A stretch of 64,000 nucleotides of DNA from Euzebya pacifica. GTDB lineage: Bacteria > Actinomycetota > Nitriliruptoria > Euzebyales > Euzebyaceae. This document shows, in pieces, positions 42,502-50,615 of the stretch. Both the position numbers and the translations under genes were made by a program. The notes under the pieces are model-generated. The model worked only from the letters and a program-made list of their open reading frames with translations, searched no databases and was not told the DNA's origin. Positions within the stretch are counted from its first letter, which is position 1. Each line of letters starts with the position of its first letter. The stretch spans positions 3,539,910-3,603,909 of the forward strand of contig NZ_CP031165.1 in assembly GCF_003344865.1 (NCBI RefSeq). The letters are read 5' to 3'.

Positions 42502-43537
42502 CATCGCCCCCACCGCCCCGTCCTCGTGGACCCGCCGATCGCCCTGGGCCTCGCTGCGCTCCTGGGACGGCGCCATCACCCTCGTCCTGCTGCTCGTCCT
42601 TGCCGTGGCGGCCGTCTCGGTGGAGAACTTCACCAACACCGGCAACCTCAAGTTCCTCCTGCTGGACTCCATCACCATCGCGTTGATCGCCCTGCCGATG
42701 ACGCTGATCGTGATCACCGGCGAGATCGACCTGTCGGTCGCCAGCACCCTCGGCCTGACGTCTGCGGTCATGGGCTCGCTGTGGACCGCCAACGTGCCGC
42801 TGGAGCTGGCGGTCATCGGTGTGGTGCTCCTCGGCGCCCTGCTGGGTGCGGTGAACGGCGTGTTCGTAACCCGCTTCGGCCTGCCGTCCCTCGCCGTCAC
42901 GATCGGCACGTTGGCGGCCTACCGCGGCCTGGCGTTCGTCGTCCTCGGCAGCCGCGCGGTCGCGGACTTCCCGATCGGCTGGACCAGCACCACGACCGAG
43001 GCGATCGGCTCGACGTTCGTACCGCTGGCCCTGATCCCGCTCGCGCTCCTCGGGTTGGCCTTCGCCGTCGTGCTGCATCGGACCGCAACCGGCCGTGCCA
43101 TGTACGTGATCGGGCACAACGACGAAGCCGCGACGTTCTCCGGTATCGACCCTGCGCGAACCCGCTTCTGGCTGTTCGTGACCAGCGGCGCGGTCTCGGG
43201 CCTCGCAGGTGTCTTCTGGACGCTCCGCTACGCCAGCGCCCGCGCCGACAACGCCCAGGGGCTGGAGCTCGCTGTGGTCGCCGCGGTGCTGCTCGGCGGC
43301 GTGTCGATCTTCGGCGGCAAGGGATCGCTGCCGGGGGTCATCGCCGCGGTGCTGCTGCTCGGCACCATCCGCAACGCCCTGCAGCTGCAGAACGTGTCCG
43401 CCGACGTGCTCGACATCGTCACGGGCCTCCTGCTGATCGTCTCGGTCCTGACCCCCAACGTGATCGCTCGCGTGTCCGCATCACGGCATCGCCGGGCGCT
43501 CGCACGCGGCGCGTCCCCCTCCCCCGAGACGGCCTGA
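42491..43537 (+). CDS. rhaQ: Rhamnose ABC importer permease RhaQ-like
   Basis: 348 residues, second RbsC-type permease. Motifs: LPMTLIVITGEIDLSVASTLGLTSAVMGSLW, LLGAVNGVFVTRFGLPSLAVTIGTLAAYRGLAFV and LLGGVSIFGGKGSLPGVI. Its start lies within the end of rhaP. A 117-bp gap with a LacI-type operator separates it from the binding-protein gene. Confidence 0.9.
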   Translation: MAADIAPTAPSSWTRRSPWASLRSWDGAITLVLLLVLAVAAVSVENFTNTGNLKFLLLDSITIALIALPMTLIVITGEIDLSVASTLGLTSAVMGSLWTANVPLELAVIGVVLLGALLGAVNGVFVTRFGLPSLAVTIGTLAAYRGLAFVVLGSRAVADFPIGWTSTTTEAIGSTFVPLALIPLALLGLAFAVVLHRTATGRAMYVIGHNDEAATFSGIDPARTRFWLFVTSGAVSGLAGVFWTLRYASARADNAQGLELAVVAAVLLGGVSIFGGKGSLPGVIAAVLLLGTIRNALQLQNVSADVLDIVTGLLLIVSVLTPNVIARVSASRHRRALARGASPSPETA

Positions 43538-43576
43538 TCGTCCCGAACCCCCAGCTGTCCCTGTCCGCCTCGTTCT

Positions 43577-43588
43577 TGAATCGTTCCA
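43577..43588. promoter_or_regulatory. LacI-type operator upstream of rhaS
   Basis: TGAATCGTTCCA, 11 of 12 matches to the importer operator, inside a longer dyad with TTC...GAA ends (43573-43591). No -35/-10 pair with the spacing seen at the other two promoters is found, so it may be a roadblock or regulate a weak internal promoter. Confidence 0.55.
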
Positions 43589-43654
43589 GAACCTCCCCTT
43601 CGTCCTGAGCCGCCGGTACGGCCGGCCATCCGCCAACCCGAGAGGAACCCCCTG

Positions 43655-44842
43655 ATGAGCACGACCATCCTTCGACGCCGGTCCGCGATGTTCGCGGCCA
43701 TGCTGGCACTGCTGCTGCTCGTGACCGCATGCAGCGGCACGACCCGCGAGGACGACACCGCCGACGCACCCGAAGAGGACTCCGCGGCCACGACCGAGGA
43801 GGAAGCGGACGCACCCACCGAGGACGAAGCCACCGACGAGCCGGCCGCAACCGAGAACACTCCCGAAGCCGCTGCCACCACCGAGGACGCCGGGGACGAC
43901 ACCGCCGACGGCGCGACAGCCATCGAGGAGGGCATCGAGATCGCCTTCCTTCCCAAGCAGATCAACAACCCCTACTTCACCACCGCTGACGGCGGCGGCG
44001 AGGAAGCCGTCGGTGAGTTCGCCGGCAGCTACAGCGAGGTCGGCCCGTCCGAGGCAAGCGCGTCCTCCCAGGTCAGCTACATCAACACCTTGACCCAGCA
44101 GGGCGTCGGCGCCATCGCTATCTCCGCCAACGACCCCAACGCCGTGTGCCCAGCCCTCAACGAGGCCCGCGACGCCGGCATCGCCGTGGTGACCTACGAC
44201 TCCGACACCGACCCGTCCTGCCGTGACCTGTTCATCAACCAGGCCTCCGCCGAGGGCATCGCCCGCGTGCAGGTCGAGATGGTGGCCGAGCAGATCGGTG
44301 GGGCCGGCGAGATCGCCGTGCTGTCCGCGACCCCCAACGCCACCAACCAGAACGCCTGGATCGAGCTGATGGAAGGCATCCTGGCCGACGAGTACCCCGA
44401 CATCGAGCTGGTCACGGTGGCCTACGGCAACGACGACGACCAGGACTCCTTCACCGAGACCCAGGCGCTGCTGCAGTCCTACCCCGACCTGGCCGGCATC
44501 GTCTCGCCCACCACCGTCGGCATCTCCGCCGCCGCCCGCTACCTGTCCGGCTCGGAGTTCAAGGGCGAGGTCGCCCTCACCGGCCTGGGCACGCCCAACC
44601 AGATGCGCGAGTTCGTCGAGGACGGCACCGTCACGGCGTTCGCCCTGTGGAACCCTGCTGACCTCGGCTACCTGGCGGCCTACGCCGGCGGCGCGCTCGC
44701 CTCTGGCCTGATCACCGGCGCCGAGGGCGACACCTTCGAGGCCGGCAAGCTCGGCTCCTACACCGTCGAGGCCGACGGCAGCGTCCTGTTGGGCCCGCCC
44801 ACCGTCTTCGACATCGACAACATCGGCGACTTCGACTTCTAG
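43655..44842 (+). CDS. rhaS: Rhamnose ABC importer substrate-binding lipoprotein RhaS
   Basis: 395 residues. Lipobox LLVTACSG puts the lipidated cysteine at about residue 27; an acidic Glu/Asp/Thr/Ala linker extends to about residue 85. The periplasmic-binding-protein-like domain contains IAFLPKQINNPYFTTADGGGEEA, ISANDPNAVCPALNEARDAGI and VVTYDSDTD, close to characterised rhamnose receptors. ATG 43655 follows GAGAGGA. A strong hairpin follows the gene, probably protecting the upstream message so that receptor is made in excess. Confidence 0.92.
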   Translation: MSTTILRRRSAMFAAMLALLLLVTACSGTTREDDTADAPEEDSAATTEEEADAPTEDEATDEPAATENTPEAAATTEDAGDDTADGATAIEEGIEIAFLPKQINNPYFTTADGGGEEAVGEFAGSYSEVGPSEASASSQVSYINTLTQQGVGAIAISANDPNAVCPALNEARDAGIAVVTYDSDTDPSCRDLFINQASAEGIARVQVEMVAEQIGGAGEIAVLSATPNATNQNAWIELMEGILADEYPDIELVTVAYGNDDDQDSFTETQALLQSYPDLAGIVSPTTVGISAAARYLSGSEFKGEVALTGLGTPNQMREFVEDGTVTAFALWNPADLGYLAAYAGGALASGLITGAEGDTFEAGKLGSYTVEADGSVLLGPPTVFDIDNIGDFDF

Positions 44843-44860
44843 TCGCCGCTGCCTCGACCA

Positions 44861-44898
44861 CCCGGGCGTCGTGTCGTGGACACGATGCGGCGCCCGGG
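44861..44898 (+). terminator. Strong hairpin between rhaS and rhaM
   Basis: Outer arms CCCGGGCG (44861-44868) and CGCCCGGG (44891-44898) enclose an inner CGTGTC/GACACG stem with a GTG loop. Lying 18 nt after the rhaS stop and 15 nt before the rhaM start, it is likely an attenuator or mRNA stabiliser rather than a full stop, since downstream genes belong to the same pathway. Confidence 0.55.
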
Positions 44899-44913
44899 AC
44901 CAAGGAATCGCCC

Positions 44914-45300
44914 GTGCCCCGGTACTGCTTCACCCTCCAGGTCGACCCGCGTCACCTCGACGCCTACCGCCGCGACCACGCGGCGGTGTGGCCGGAGATG
45001 CTCCGGGCCCTGGCCGACGCCGGCTGGCGCAACTACTCCCTCCACCTCCGCGACGACGGCCTGCTGATCGGGATCGTGGAGACCGAGGACTTCCAGCGGG
45101 CCCTGGACGCCATGGACGCCACCGCGGTGAACGACCGCTGGCAGGCGGCCATGGCGAGCTACTTCGCCGACCTCGACGGCCCCGACGGCCAACACACCGC
45201 GCCCGATCGCGCCATGCAGCTGGTCCCCGAGATCTTCCACCTCGAGACCCAGCTGGCTGCCGCGGACGCCCACCCCACTCCTGAGGAGAACCCCCGATGA
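44914..45300 (+). CDS. rhaM: L-rhamnose mutarotase
   Basis: 128 residues. Interconverts alpha and beta anomers of L-rhamnose before isomerisation. Diagnostic features are YCFTLQVDPRHLDAYRRDHAAVWPEML with the catalytic histidine, GWRNYSLHLRDDGLLIGIVE and the dimer segment near LVPEIFHLE. The GTG start follows AAGGA closely. A roughly 15-residue C-terminal tail extends beyond the usual length of about 105. It overlaps rhaI by 4 bp. Confidence 0.93.
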   Translation: MPRYCFTLQVDPRHLDAYRRDHAAVWPEMLRALADAGWRNYSLHLRDDGLLIGIVETEDFQRALDAMDATAVNDRWQAAMASYFADLDGPDGQHTAPDRAMQLVPEIFHLETQLAAADAHPTPEENPR

Positions 45301-46466
45301 CCACCGTTCCCGAGCACGTCGCCGCTGGCCTGCGGGCCATGGAGGTCGAGGTGCCGTCCTGGGCCTACGGCAACTCCGGCACACGCTTCAAGGTCTTCGC
45401 CCAGGCCGGCGTGCCCCGCGATCCGTACGAGAAGGTCGCCGACGCCGCCCAAGTGCACCGCTTCACCGGTGCCGCCCCCAGCGTGTCGCTGCACATCCCG
45501 TGGGACCGCGTCGAGGACTACGGCAAGCTCACCCAGCACGCCGAGGACCTCGGCGTCCGGCTCGGCGTGATCAACGCCAACGTCTTCCAGGACGACGACT
45601 ACATGCTGGGCAGCGTGACCCACCCCGACCCGCGGGTGCGTCGCAAGGCCACCGACCACCTGCTTGAGTGCGTGGACGTCATGGACGCCACCGGGTCGAC
45701 CGACCTCAAGCTGTGGTTCTCCGACGGCACCAACTACCCCGGGCAGGACGACATCCGCGCGCGGCAGGACCGCTTGGCCGAGGCCCTGCGCGAGGTCTAC
45801 GACCGCCTCGGCGACGACCAGCGGATGCTGCTGGAGTACAAGCTGTTCGAGCCGGCCTTCTACACCATGGACGTGCCCGACTGGGGTACCGCCTTCGCCC
45901 ACTGCATCGCGCTCGGCGAGAAGGCCGAGGTCGTCGTCGACACGGGCCACCACGCCCCCGGTACCAACATCGAGTTCATCGTCGCCACGCTCCTGCGTGC
46001 CGGCAGGCTCGGGGCGTTCGACTTCAACTCCCGCTTCTACGCCGACGACGACCTGATGGTCGGATCTGCCGACCCCTTCCAGTTGTTCCGCATCCTCCAC
46101 GAATGCGTCGTGGGAGGGGCGGTCACCGCCGAGTCGACCGTCCGCTTCATGCTCGACCAGTGCCACAACATCGAGCCGAAGATCCCCGGTCAGATCCGGT
46201 CGGTCATGAACGTCCAGGAGAGCACCGCCAAGGCGCTGCTGGTCGACCACGACGCCCTGGCCGCCGCACAGTCCGCCGGCGACGTCCTCGGGGCCAACGC
46301 GGTGCTGATGGACGCCTTCGACACCGACGTCCGCCCCCTCCTGGCCGCCTTCCGCGAGGAGCAGGGCCTCGACCCCGACCCGATGGCCGCCTACGCCGCA
46401 TCCGGGTACGCCGACGCCATCGTCGCCGACCGCGTCGGCGGCACCCAGGCCGGCTGGGGCGCCTGA
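45297..46466 (+). CDS. rhaI: L-rhamnose isomerase
   Basis: 389 residues, the RhaI type found in actinobacteria and rhizobia (TIM barrel), converting L-rhamnose to L-rhamnulose. SWAYGNSGTRFKVF, LHIPWDRV, LKLWFSDGTNYPGQDD and EYKLFEPAFYTMDVPDWGTA carry the metal and substrate residues, followed by VVVDTGHHAPGTNIEFIVA and FDFNSRFYADDDLMVGS. It overlaps rhaM by ATGA. A 131-bp gap containing two long direct repeats separates it from the aldolase gene. Confidence 0.94.
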   Translation: MTTVPEHVAAGLRAMEVEVPSWAYGNSGTRFKVFAQAGVPRDPYEKVADAAQVHRFTGAAPSVSLHIPWDRVEDYGKLTQHAEDLGVRLGVINANVFQDDDYMLGSVTHPDPRVRRKATDHLLECVDVMDATGSTDLKLWFSDGTNYPGQDDIRARQDRLAEALREVYDRLGDDQRMLLEYKLFEPAFYTMDVPDWGTAFAHCIALGEKAEVVVDTGHHAPGTNIEFIVATLLRAGRLGAFDFNSRFYADDDLMVGSADPFQLFRILHECVVGGAVTAESTVRFMLDQCHNIEPKIPGQIRSVMNVQESTAKALLVDHDALAAAQSAGDVLGANAVLMDAFDTDVRPLLAAFREEQGLDPDPMAAYAASGYADAIVADRVGGTQAGWGA

Positions 46467-46478
46467 CCCCCACCGGTT

Positions 46479-46520
46479 GTCGCCCCAGTCGACCCCCTGG
46501 CGACCCAGACGACACACCAC
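46479..46520. repeat. 42-bp direct repeat, copy 1
   Basis: Matches copy 2 at 39 of 42 positions, 50-bp period, within the rhaI-rhaEW gap. Starts 12 nt after the rhaI stop codon. Confidence 0.8.
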
Positions 46521-46528
46521 AGAGGCGT

Positions 46529-46570
46529 GTCGTCCCACTCGACCCCCTCGCGACCCAGACGACACACCAC
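46529..46570. repeat. 42-bp direct repeat, copy 2
   Basis: Second copy. Around and within it GTGTCGTC (46527-46534) and GACGACAC (46559-46566) form a perfect 8-bp inverted repeat with a 24-nt loop, so the transcript could fold here 27 nt upstream of the aldolase start. Confidence 0.8.
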
Positions 46571-46597
46571 GTCAACGCCCCACCGCAGGAGCACCTC

Positions 46598-48655
46598 ATG
46601 AGCACCACCTCAACGAGCACCACACCGCAGCCCGTCGTCGACCTGATCGGTCGCGCCAACCGCCTGGGCAGCGACCCCGCCAACACCAACTACGCCGGCG
46701 GCAACGCCTCGGCCAAGGGATCGGTCGCCGACCCCGTCACCGCCGAGGCCGTCGAGGTCATGTGGGTCAAGGGCTCGGGCGGTGACCTGGGCACGTTGAC
46801 GGAGAAGGGGCTTGCCGCCCTGCGGCTCGACCGCATGCGTGCGCTGGTCGACGTCTACCCGGGGGTCGAGCGCGAGGACGAGATGGTCGCGGCGTTCGAC
46901 TTCTGCCTGCACGGGCCCCAGTCGGCGGCTCCGTCCATCGACACCGCGATGCACGGCCTCGTGGAGGCGGCCCACGTCGACCACCTGCACCCCGACGCGG
47001 GCATCGCCATCGCGACGGCGGCCGACGGCGAGGCGTTGACCAAGGAGATCTTCGGCGGCCGTGTGGCGTGGGTGCCGTGGCGTCGGCCCGGCTTCCAGCT
47101 CGGACTCGACATCGCCGCGATCAAGGCCGAGAACCCGGGGGCCATCGGTGTCATCCTGGGCGGGCACGGCATCACGGCGTGGGGCGACACCTCCGAGGAG
47201 TGCGAGGCCAACAGCCTCGACATCATCGGCACGGCCGCGGCCTACATCGAGCAGCACGGGAAGGCCAACCCCTTCGGGCCACCGATCGAGGGCTACGACC
47301 CCCTTCCGGAGGAGGAGCGACGGGCACGCGCGGCGGCGCTGGCACCGGTCCTGCGCGGGATGGCGTCGACCGACCGTGCACAGGTCGGGCACTTCACCGA
47401 CGCCGACGTGGTCCTGGACTTCACGAGCCGGGCCGAGCACCCGCGGCTGGCCGCCCTCGGCACGTCCTGTCCCGACCACTTCCTTCGCACCAAGGTCCGC
47501 CCGATGGTGCTGGACCTGCCGCCGACCGCGCCGATCGAGGACGTCGTCGCCCGACTGGCCGAGCTCCACGCCCAGTACCGGGAGGACTACGCCCGCTACT
47601 ACGACGAGCACGCGGTCGCCGACTCCCCGGCGATGCGCGGGGCCGACCCGGCGATCGTGCTGGTCCCCGGCGTCGGCATGTTCGCCTTCGGAGCCGACAA
47701 GCAGACCGCCCGGGTGGCCAGCGAGTTCTACATCAACGCCATCAACGTGATGCGCGGGGCCGAGGCGATCTCGACCTACTCCCCCATCGACGAGGCCGAG
47801 AAGTTCCGCATCGAGTACTGGCTGCTGGAGGAGGCGAAGCTGCAGCGCAAGCCGAAGCCGAAGCCGTTGGCGACTCGCGTCGCGCTGGTCACCGGCGCGG
47901 CCTCGGGCATCGGCCTGGCCACCGCCCGCCGGCTGGCCGCCGAGGGGGCATGCGTGGTCATCGCCGACCTCGACCCCGAGAAGGCAACGGCTGCGGCCGC
48001 CGAGCTGGGGTCGACCGATGTCGCCATCGGTCTCGCCGCCGACGTCACCGACGAGGACCAGATCGCCGCGGCGTTCGACGCGGCCTGCCTTGCCTTCGGC
48101 GGTGTCGACCTGGTGGTCAACAACGCCGGCCTGAGCGTCTCCAAGCCGCTGGCGGAGACCACGGCGGCCGACTGGGACCTGCAGCACGACGTCATGGCCC
48201 GAGGGTCCTTCCTCGTGTCCCGCGAGGCTGCCCGGGTCATGCGGGCCCAGGACATGGGCGGCGACATCGTCTACATCGTGTCCAAGAACGCCTTCTTCGC
48301 TGGCCCCAACAACATCGCCTACGGCGCCACCAAGGCCGACCAGGCCCACCAGGTCCGGCTGCTGGCCGCGGAGCTCGGCGAGGACGGCATCCGCGTCAAC
48401 GGCATCAACCCCGACGGCGTCGTCCGGGGATCCGGCATCTTCGCCGGCGGCTGGGGCGCCAAGCGGGCCGCGGTCTACGGCGTGGAGGAGGAGAAGCTCG
48501 GGGAGTTCTACGCCCAGCGGACCCTGCTCAAGCGCGAGGTGCTGCCCGAGCACGTGGCCAACGCCGTGTACGCGCTGACGGCCGGCGACCTGTCCCACAC
48601 CACCGGCCTGCACGTCCCCGTCGACGCCGGCGTGGCCGCGGCCTTCCTGCGCTAG
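46598..48655 (+). CDS. rhaEW: Bifunctional L-rhamnulose-1-phosphate aldolase / L-lactaldehyde dehydrogenase
   Basis: 685 residues. The N-terminal class II aldolase domain (about 10-420) has [31 protein letters not shown] with metal histidines and [15 protein letters not shown]. The C-terminal short-chain dehydrogenase (about 430-685) has [22 protein letters not shown] and the YGATK catalytic Tyr-x3-Lys. This fusion splits rhamnulose-1-phosphate into DHAP and L-lactaldehyde and oxidises the latter to L-lactate. ATG 46598 has CAGGAG 6 nt upstream. The L-lactate product explains the divergent lutABC genes. Confidence 0.93.
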   Translation: MSTTSTSTTPQPVVDLIGRANRLGSDPANTNYAGGNASAKGSVADPVTAEAVEVMWVKGSGGDLGTLTEKGLAALRLDRMRALVDVYPGVEREDEMVAAFDFCLHGPQSAAPSIDTAMHGLVEAAHVDHLHPDAGIAIATAADGEALTKEIFGGRVAWVPWRRPGFQLGLDIAAIKAENPGAIGVILGGHGITAWGDTSEECEANSLDIIGTAAAYIEQHGKANPFGPPIEGYDPLPEEERRARAAALAPVLRGMASTDRAQVGHFTDADVVLDFTSRAEHPRLAALGTSCPDHFLRTKVRPMVLDLPPTAPIEDVVARLAELHAQYREDYARYYDEHAVADSPAMRGADPAIVLVPGVGMFAFGADKQTARVASEFYINAINVMRGAEAISTYSPIDEAEKFRIEYWLLEEAKLQRKPKPKPLATRVALVTGAASGIGLATARRLAAEGACVVIADLDPEKATAAAAELGSTDVAIGLAADVTDEDQIAAAFDAACLAFGGVDLVVNNAGLSVSKPLAETTAADWDLQHDVMARGSFLVSREAARVMRAQDMGGDIVYIVSKNAFFAGPNNIAYGATKADQAHQVRLLAAELGEDGIRVNGINPDGVVRGSGIFAGGWGAKRAAVYGVEEEKLGEFYAQRTLLKREVLPEHVANAVYALTAGDLSHTTGLHVPVDAGVAAAFLR

Positions 48656-48658
48656 GCA

Positions 48659-50134
48659 ATGGCCGATCAGGTCACGGTCGCAGCGGTCGACCTCGGTGCG
48701 TCCAGCGGCCGGGTGATGCTCGCCCGCGTGGGGCCCGACCTCCTCGAGCTGGAGGAGGTCCACCGCTTCCCCAACGTCCCGGTCGAGGTCAACGGCACGC
48801 TGTACACCGACGTGCTGGCCCTCTACCGGGGCGTGCTGGAGGGATTGCGCGCGGCTGGGCGACATGCCGGCGGACGCCTGGACGGCATCGGCATCGACTC
48901 GTGGGCGGTCGACCACGGGCTGCTCGACGCCGAAGGGGCCCTGCTGGGCAACCCCGTCCACTATCGGGACCGCCGCACCGACGGGGTGATGGAGCGGGCC
49001 TACGCCGACCTGGTGGACGCCGCCGAGGTCTACGCCGTGACCGGCATCCAGAACCTGCCGTTCAACACGTCATGGCAGCTGCTCGCCGCGCAGGGCACCA
49101 GCCAGATGGGCGCCGCTCGGACCATGCTGCTGATCCCCGACCTCCTCGCGTCCTGGCTGACCGGCCGGCAGGTGGCCGAGGTCACCAACGCCTCGACCAC
49201 CCAGCTGCTGGACGTGACCCGACGGGCGTGGGCCGACGACCTGGTCACCCGACTCGGCATCGACCGCGGCCTGCTGCCCGACCTCGTGGAACCCGGCGAG
49301 GTCGTCGGCCACGTGCGAGGTGACCTGGCCGACCAGCTCGGGCTGACCTCGCCGGTGCCCGTCATCGCGGTGGGATCCCACGACACCGCATCGGCGTTCG
49401 TCGGCGTCCCCGCGACCGGCGCGGCGTTCGCGACCATCTCGTGCGGTACCTGGTCGCTGGTCGGGGTGGAGCTGGACGCCCCCGTCCTGACCGAGGCCAG
49501 CCGTGCGGCCAACTTCACCAACGAGCTCGGTGTCGGCGGGACCGTGCGCTACCTCCGCAACGTGATGGGCCTGTGGTTGCTGCAGCAGTCCATCGCCACG
49601 TGGCACGCCGACGGGCTGCCCGCCGACCTGGAGACCCTGCTGGCCGACGCCGTCCGAGTGCCCCGATTCACCGCCGTGGTCGACCCCGACGACCCACGCT
49701 TCCTGCCGCCCGGGGACATGCCCACCCGGATCGCCGAGGCGTGCAGGGACAGCGGGCAGGTCCCGCCGCAGTCCCAGGCCGAGACGGTGCGCTGCATCCT
49801 CGACTCGCTGGCCCTTGCCTACCGCCGCGCCCTTCGGCAGGCCCAGGAGCTGTCGGGCCACGAGGTCGAGGTCGTCCATGTCGTGGGTGGCGGGTCGCGC
49901 AACGCGCTGCTGTGCCAGCTGACCGCTGATGCCTCCGGGCTGCCCGTCGTGGCCGGGCCGGTCGAGGGCGCGGCGCTGGGCAACGCCCTCGTCCAGGCGC
50001 GGACGCTCGGTGCGGCCCCCGATGACCTGGACGGCATGCGCCGGCTGGTGGCGGCCACACAGTCCACCACCCGCTACGAACCGACCGGCGATCCCGCTGC
50101 GTGGGACGCCCCGGACCGCCGCGTCCGGACCTGA
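48659..50134 (+). CDS. rhaB: L-rhamnulokinase
   Basis: 491-residue FGGY-family kinase phosphorylating L-rhamnulose. VAAVDLGASSGRVMLA is the phosphate loop, IDSWAVDHGLLD holds the catalytic aspartate region, HYRDRRTDGVME and GIQNLPFNTSWQL bind sugar, and VVGGGSRNALLCQLTAD is the late ATP-site motif. It begins 3 nt after the aldolase stop, without a clear ribosome site, so coupling is likely. Confidence 0.94.
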   Translation: MADQVTVAAVDLGASSGRVMLARVGPDLLELEEVHRFPNVPVEVNGTLYTDVLALYRGVLEGLRAAGRHAGGRLDGIGIDSWAVDHGLLDAEGALLGNPVHYRDRRTDGVMERAYADLVDAAEVYAVTGIQNLPFNTSWQLLAAQGTSQMGAARTMLLIPDLLASWLTGRQVAEVTNASTTQLLDVTRRAWADDLVTRLGIDRGLLPDLVEPGEVVGHVRGDLADQLGLTSPVPVIAVGSHDTASAFVGVPATGAAFATISCGTWSLVGVELDAPVLTEASRAANFTNELGVGGTVRYLRNVMGLWLLQQSIATWHADGLPADLETLLADAVRVPRFTAVVDPDDPRFLPPGDMPTRIAEACRDSGQVPPQSQAETVRCILDSLALAYRRALRQAQELSGHEVEVVHVVGGGSRNALLCQLTADASGLPVVAGPVEGAALGNALVQARTLGAAPDDLDGMRRLVAATQSTTRYEPTGDPAAWDAPDRRVRT

Positions 50135-50155
50135 CCCCTGCAGAGGCCCACCCAC

Positions 50156-50374
50156 GTGTCCCGAGCCGACGAGGACCCCGAGTTGACCAGAGAGGACATC
50201 GTCCTGCTCCAGGCCATGTCGACCGACGACACCCTGGAGGCCATCGCGCGGCGTCTCGACACGAGCGTTCGCACGCTGCGCCGTCGCAGCCGTTCCCTCC
50301 ACGACCGGATCGGCGTGAGCGGGCGGGTCGAGGCAGCCGTGTGGGCTGCCTGCCGGGGCCTCGTCTCCCGCTGA
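50156..50374 (+). CDS. Small stand-alone LuxR-type helix-turn-helix protein
   Basis: 72 residues consisting almost only of a LuxR-type DNA-binding domain: IVLLQAMSTDDTLEAIARRLDTSVRTLRRRSRSLHDRIGVSGRVEAAV. There is no receiver or ligand domain, so it is either a minimal regulator or the remnant of a larger one. It follows rhaB by 21 nt in the same direction. The GTG start at 50156 lacks a strong ribosome site; a downstream TTG is possible. A role in rhamnose control is speculative. Confidence 0.6.
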   Translation: MSRADEDPELTREDIVLLQAMSTDDTLEAIARRLDTSVRTLRRRSRSLHDRIGVSGRVEAAVWAACRGLVSR

Positions 50375-50402
50375 ACGCGCCGGTGACCCCGAGGCCCCTG
50401 GC

Positions 50403-50414
50403 TGAATGGATTCA
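50403..50414. promoter_or_regulatory. Candidate auxiliary LacI-type operator
   Basis: TGAATGGATTCA has perfect 5-bp arms and matches 10 of 12 operator positions. It lies 168 bp upstream of the rhamnosidase main operator, a distance compatible with DNA looping by a tetrameric repressor. Confidence 0.4.
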
Positions 50415-50523
50415 CGCCCGGGGGTCGAAGATTCCGGGCGCTGCCCGGCTGGCACGATGCGCCGGGATACTCCCGCTCAGCGCACTGTGGCGAACGTTGG
50501 CCGCAACCGGCCACACTTTGGTG

Positions 50524-50553
50524 TTGACGCCACCGACCCACGGTTCCTAGTGT
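50524..50553 (+). promoter_or_regulatory. Promoter of the alpha-L-rhamnosidase gene
   Basis: -35 TTGACG (50524-50529), 18-bp spacer, -10 TAGTGT (50548-50553). Same layout as the importer promoter. Confidence 0.62.
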
Positions 50554-50567
50554 CCCGGTACGGGAAT

Positions 50568-50585
50568 CGATGAATCCTTTCATCG
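50568..50585. promoter_or_regulatory. LacI-type operator, rhamnosidase gene
   Basis: An 18-bp dyad (7-bp arms CGATGAA/TTCATCG, 4-bp centre) whose core TGAATCCTTTCA (50571-50582) matches 11 of 12 positions of the importer operator. The core begins exactly 18 bp after the -10 box, as at the importer promoter. Confidence 0.68.
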
Positions 50586-50615
50586 CTTCCGAGCCGATCA
50601 AGGGGAGCTGTCACC

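Noticed and set aside
46479-46570. Small CRISPR-like repeat or tRNA-derived attachment duplication in the rhamnose operon
   Set aside because: Two near-identical copies separated by 8 bp, no tRNA match and no integrase.
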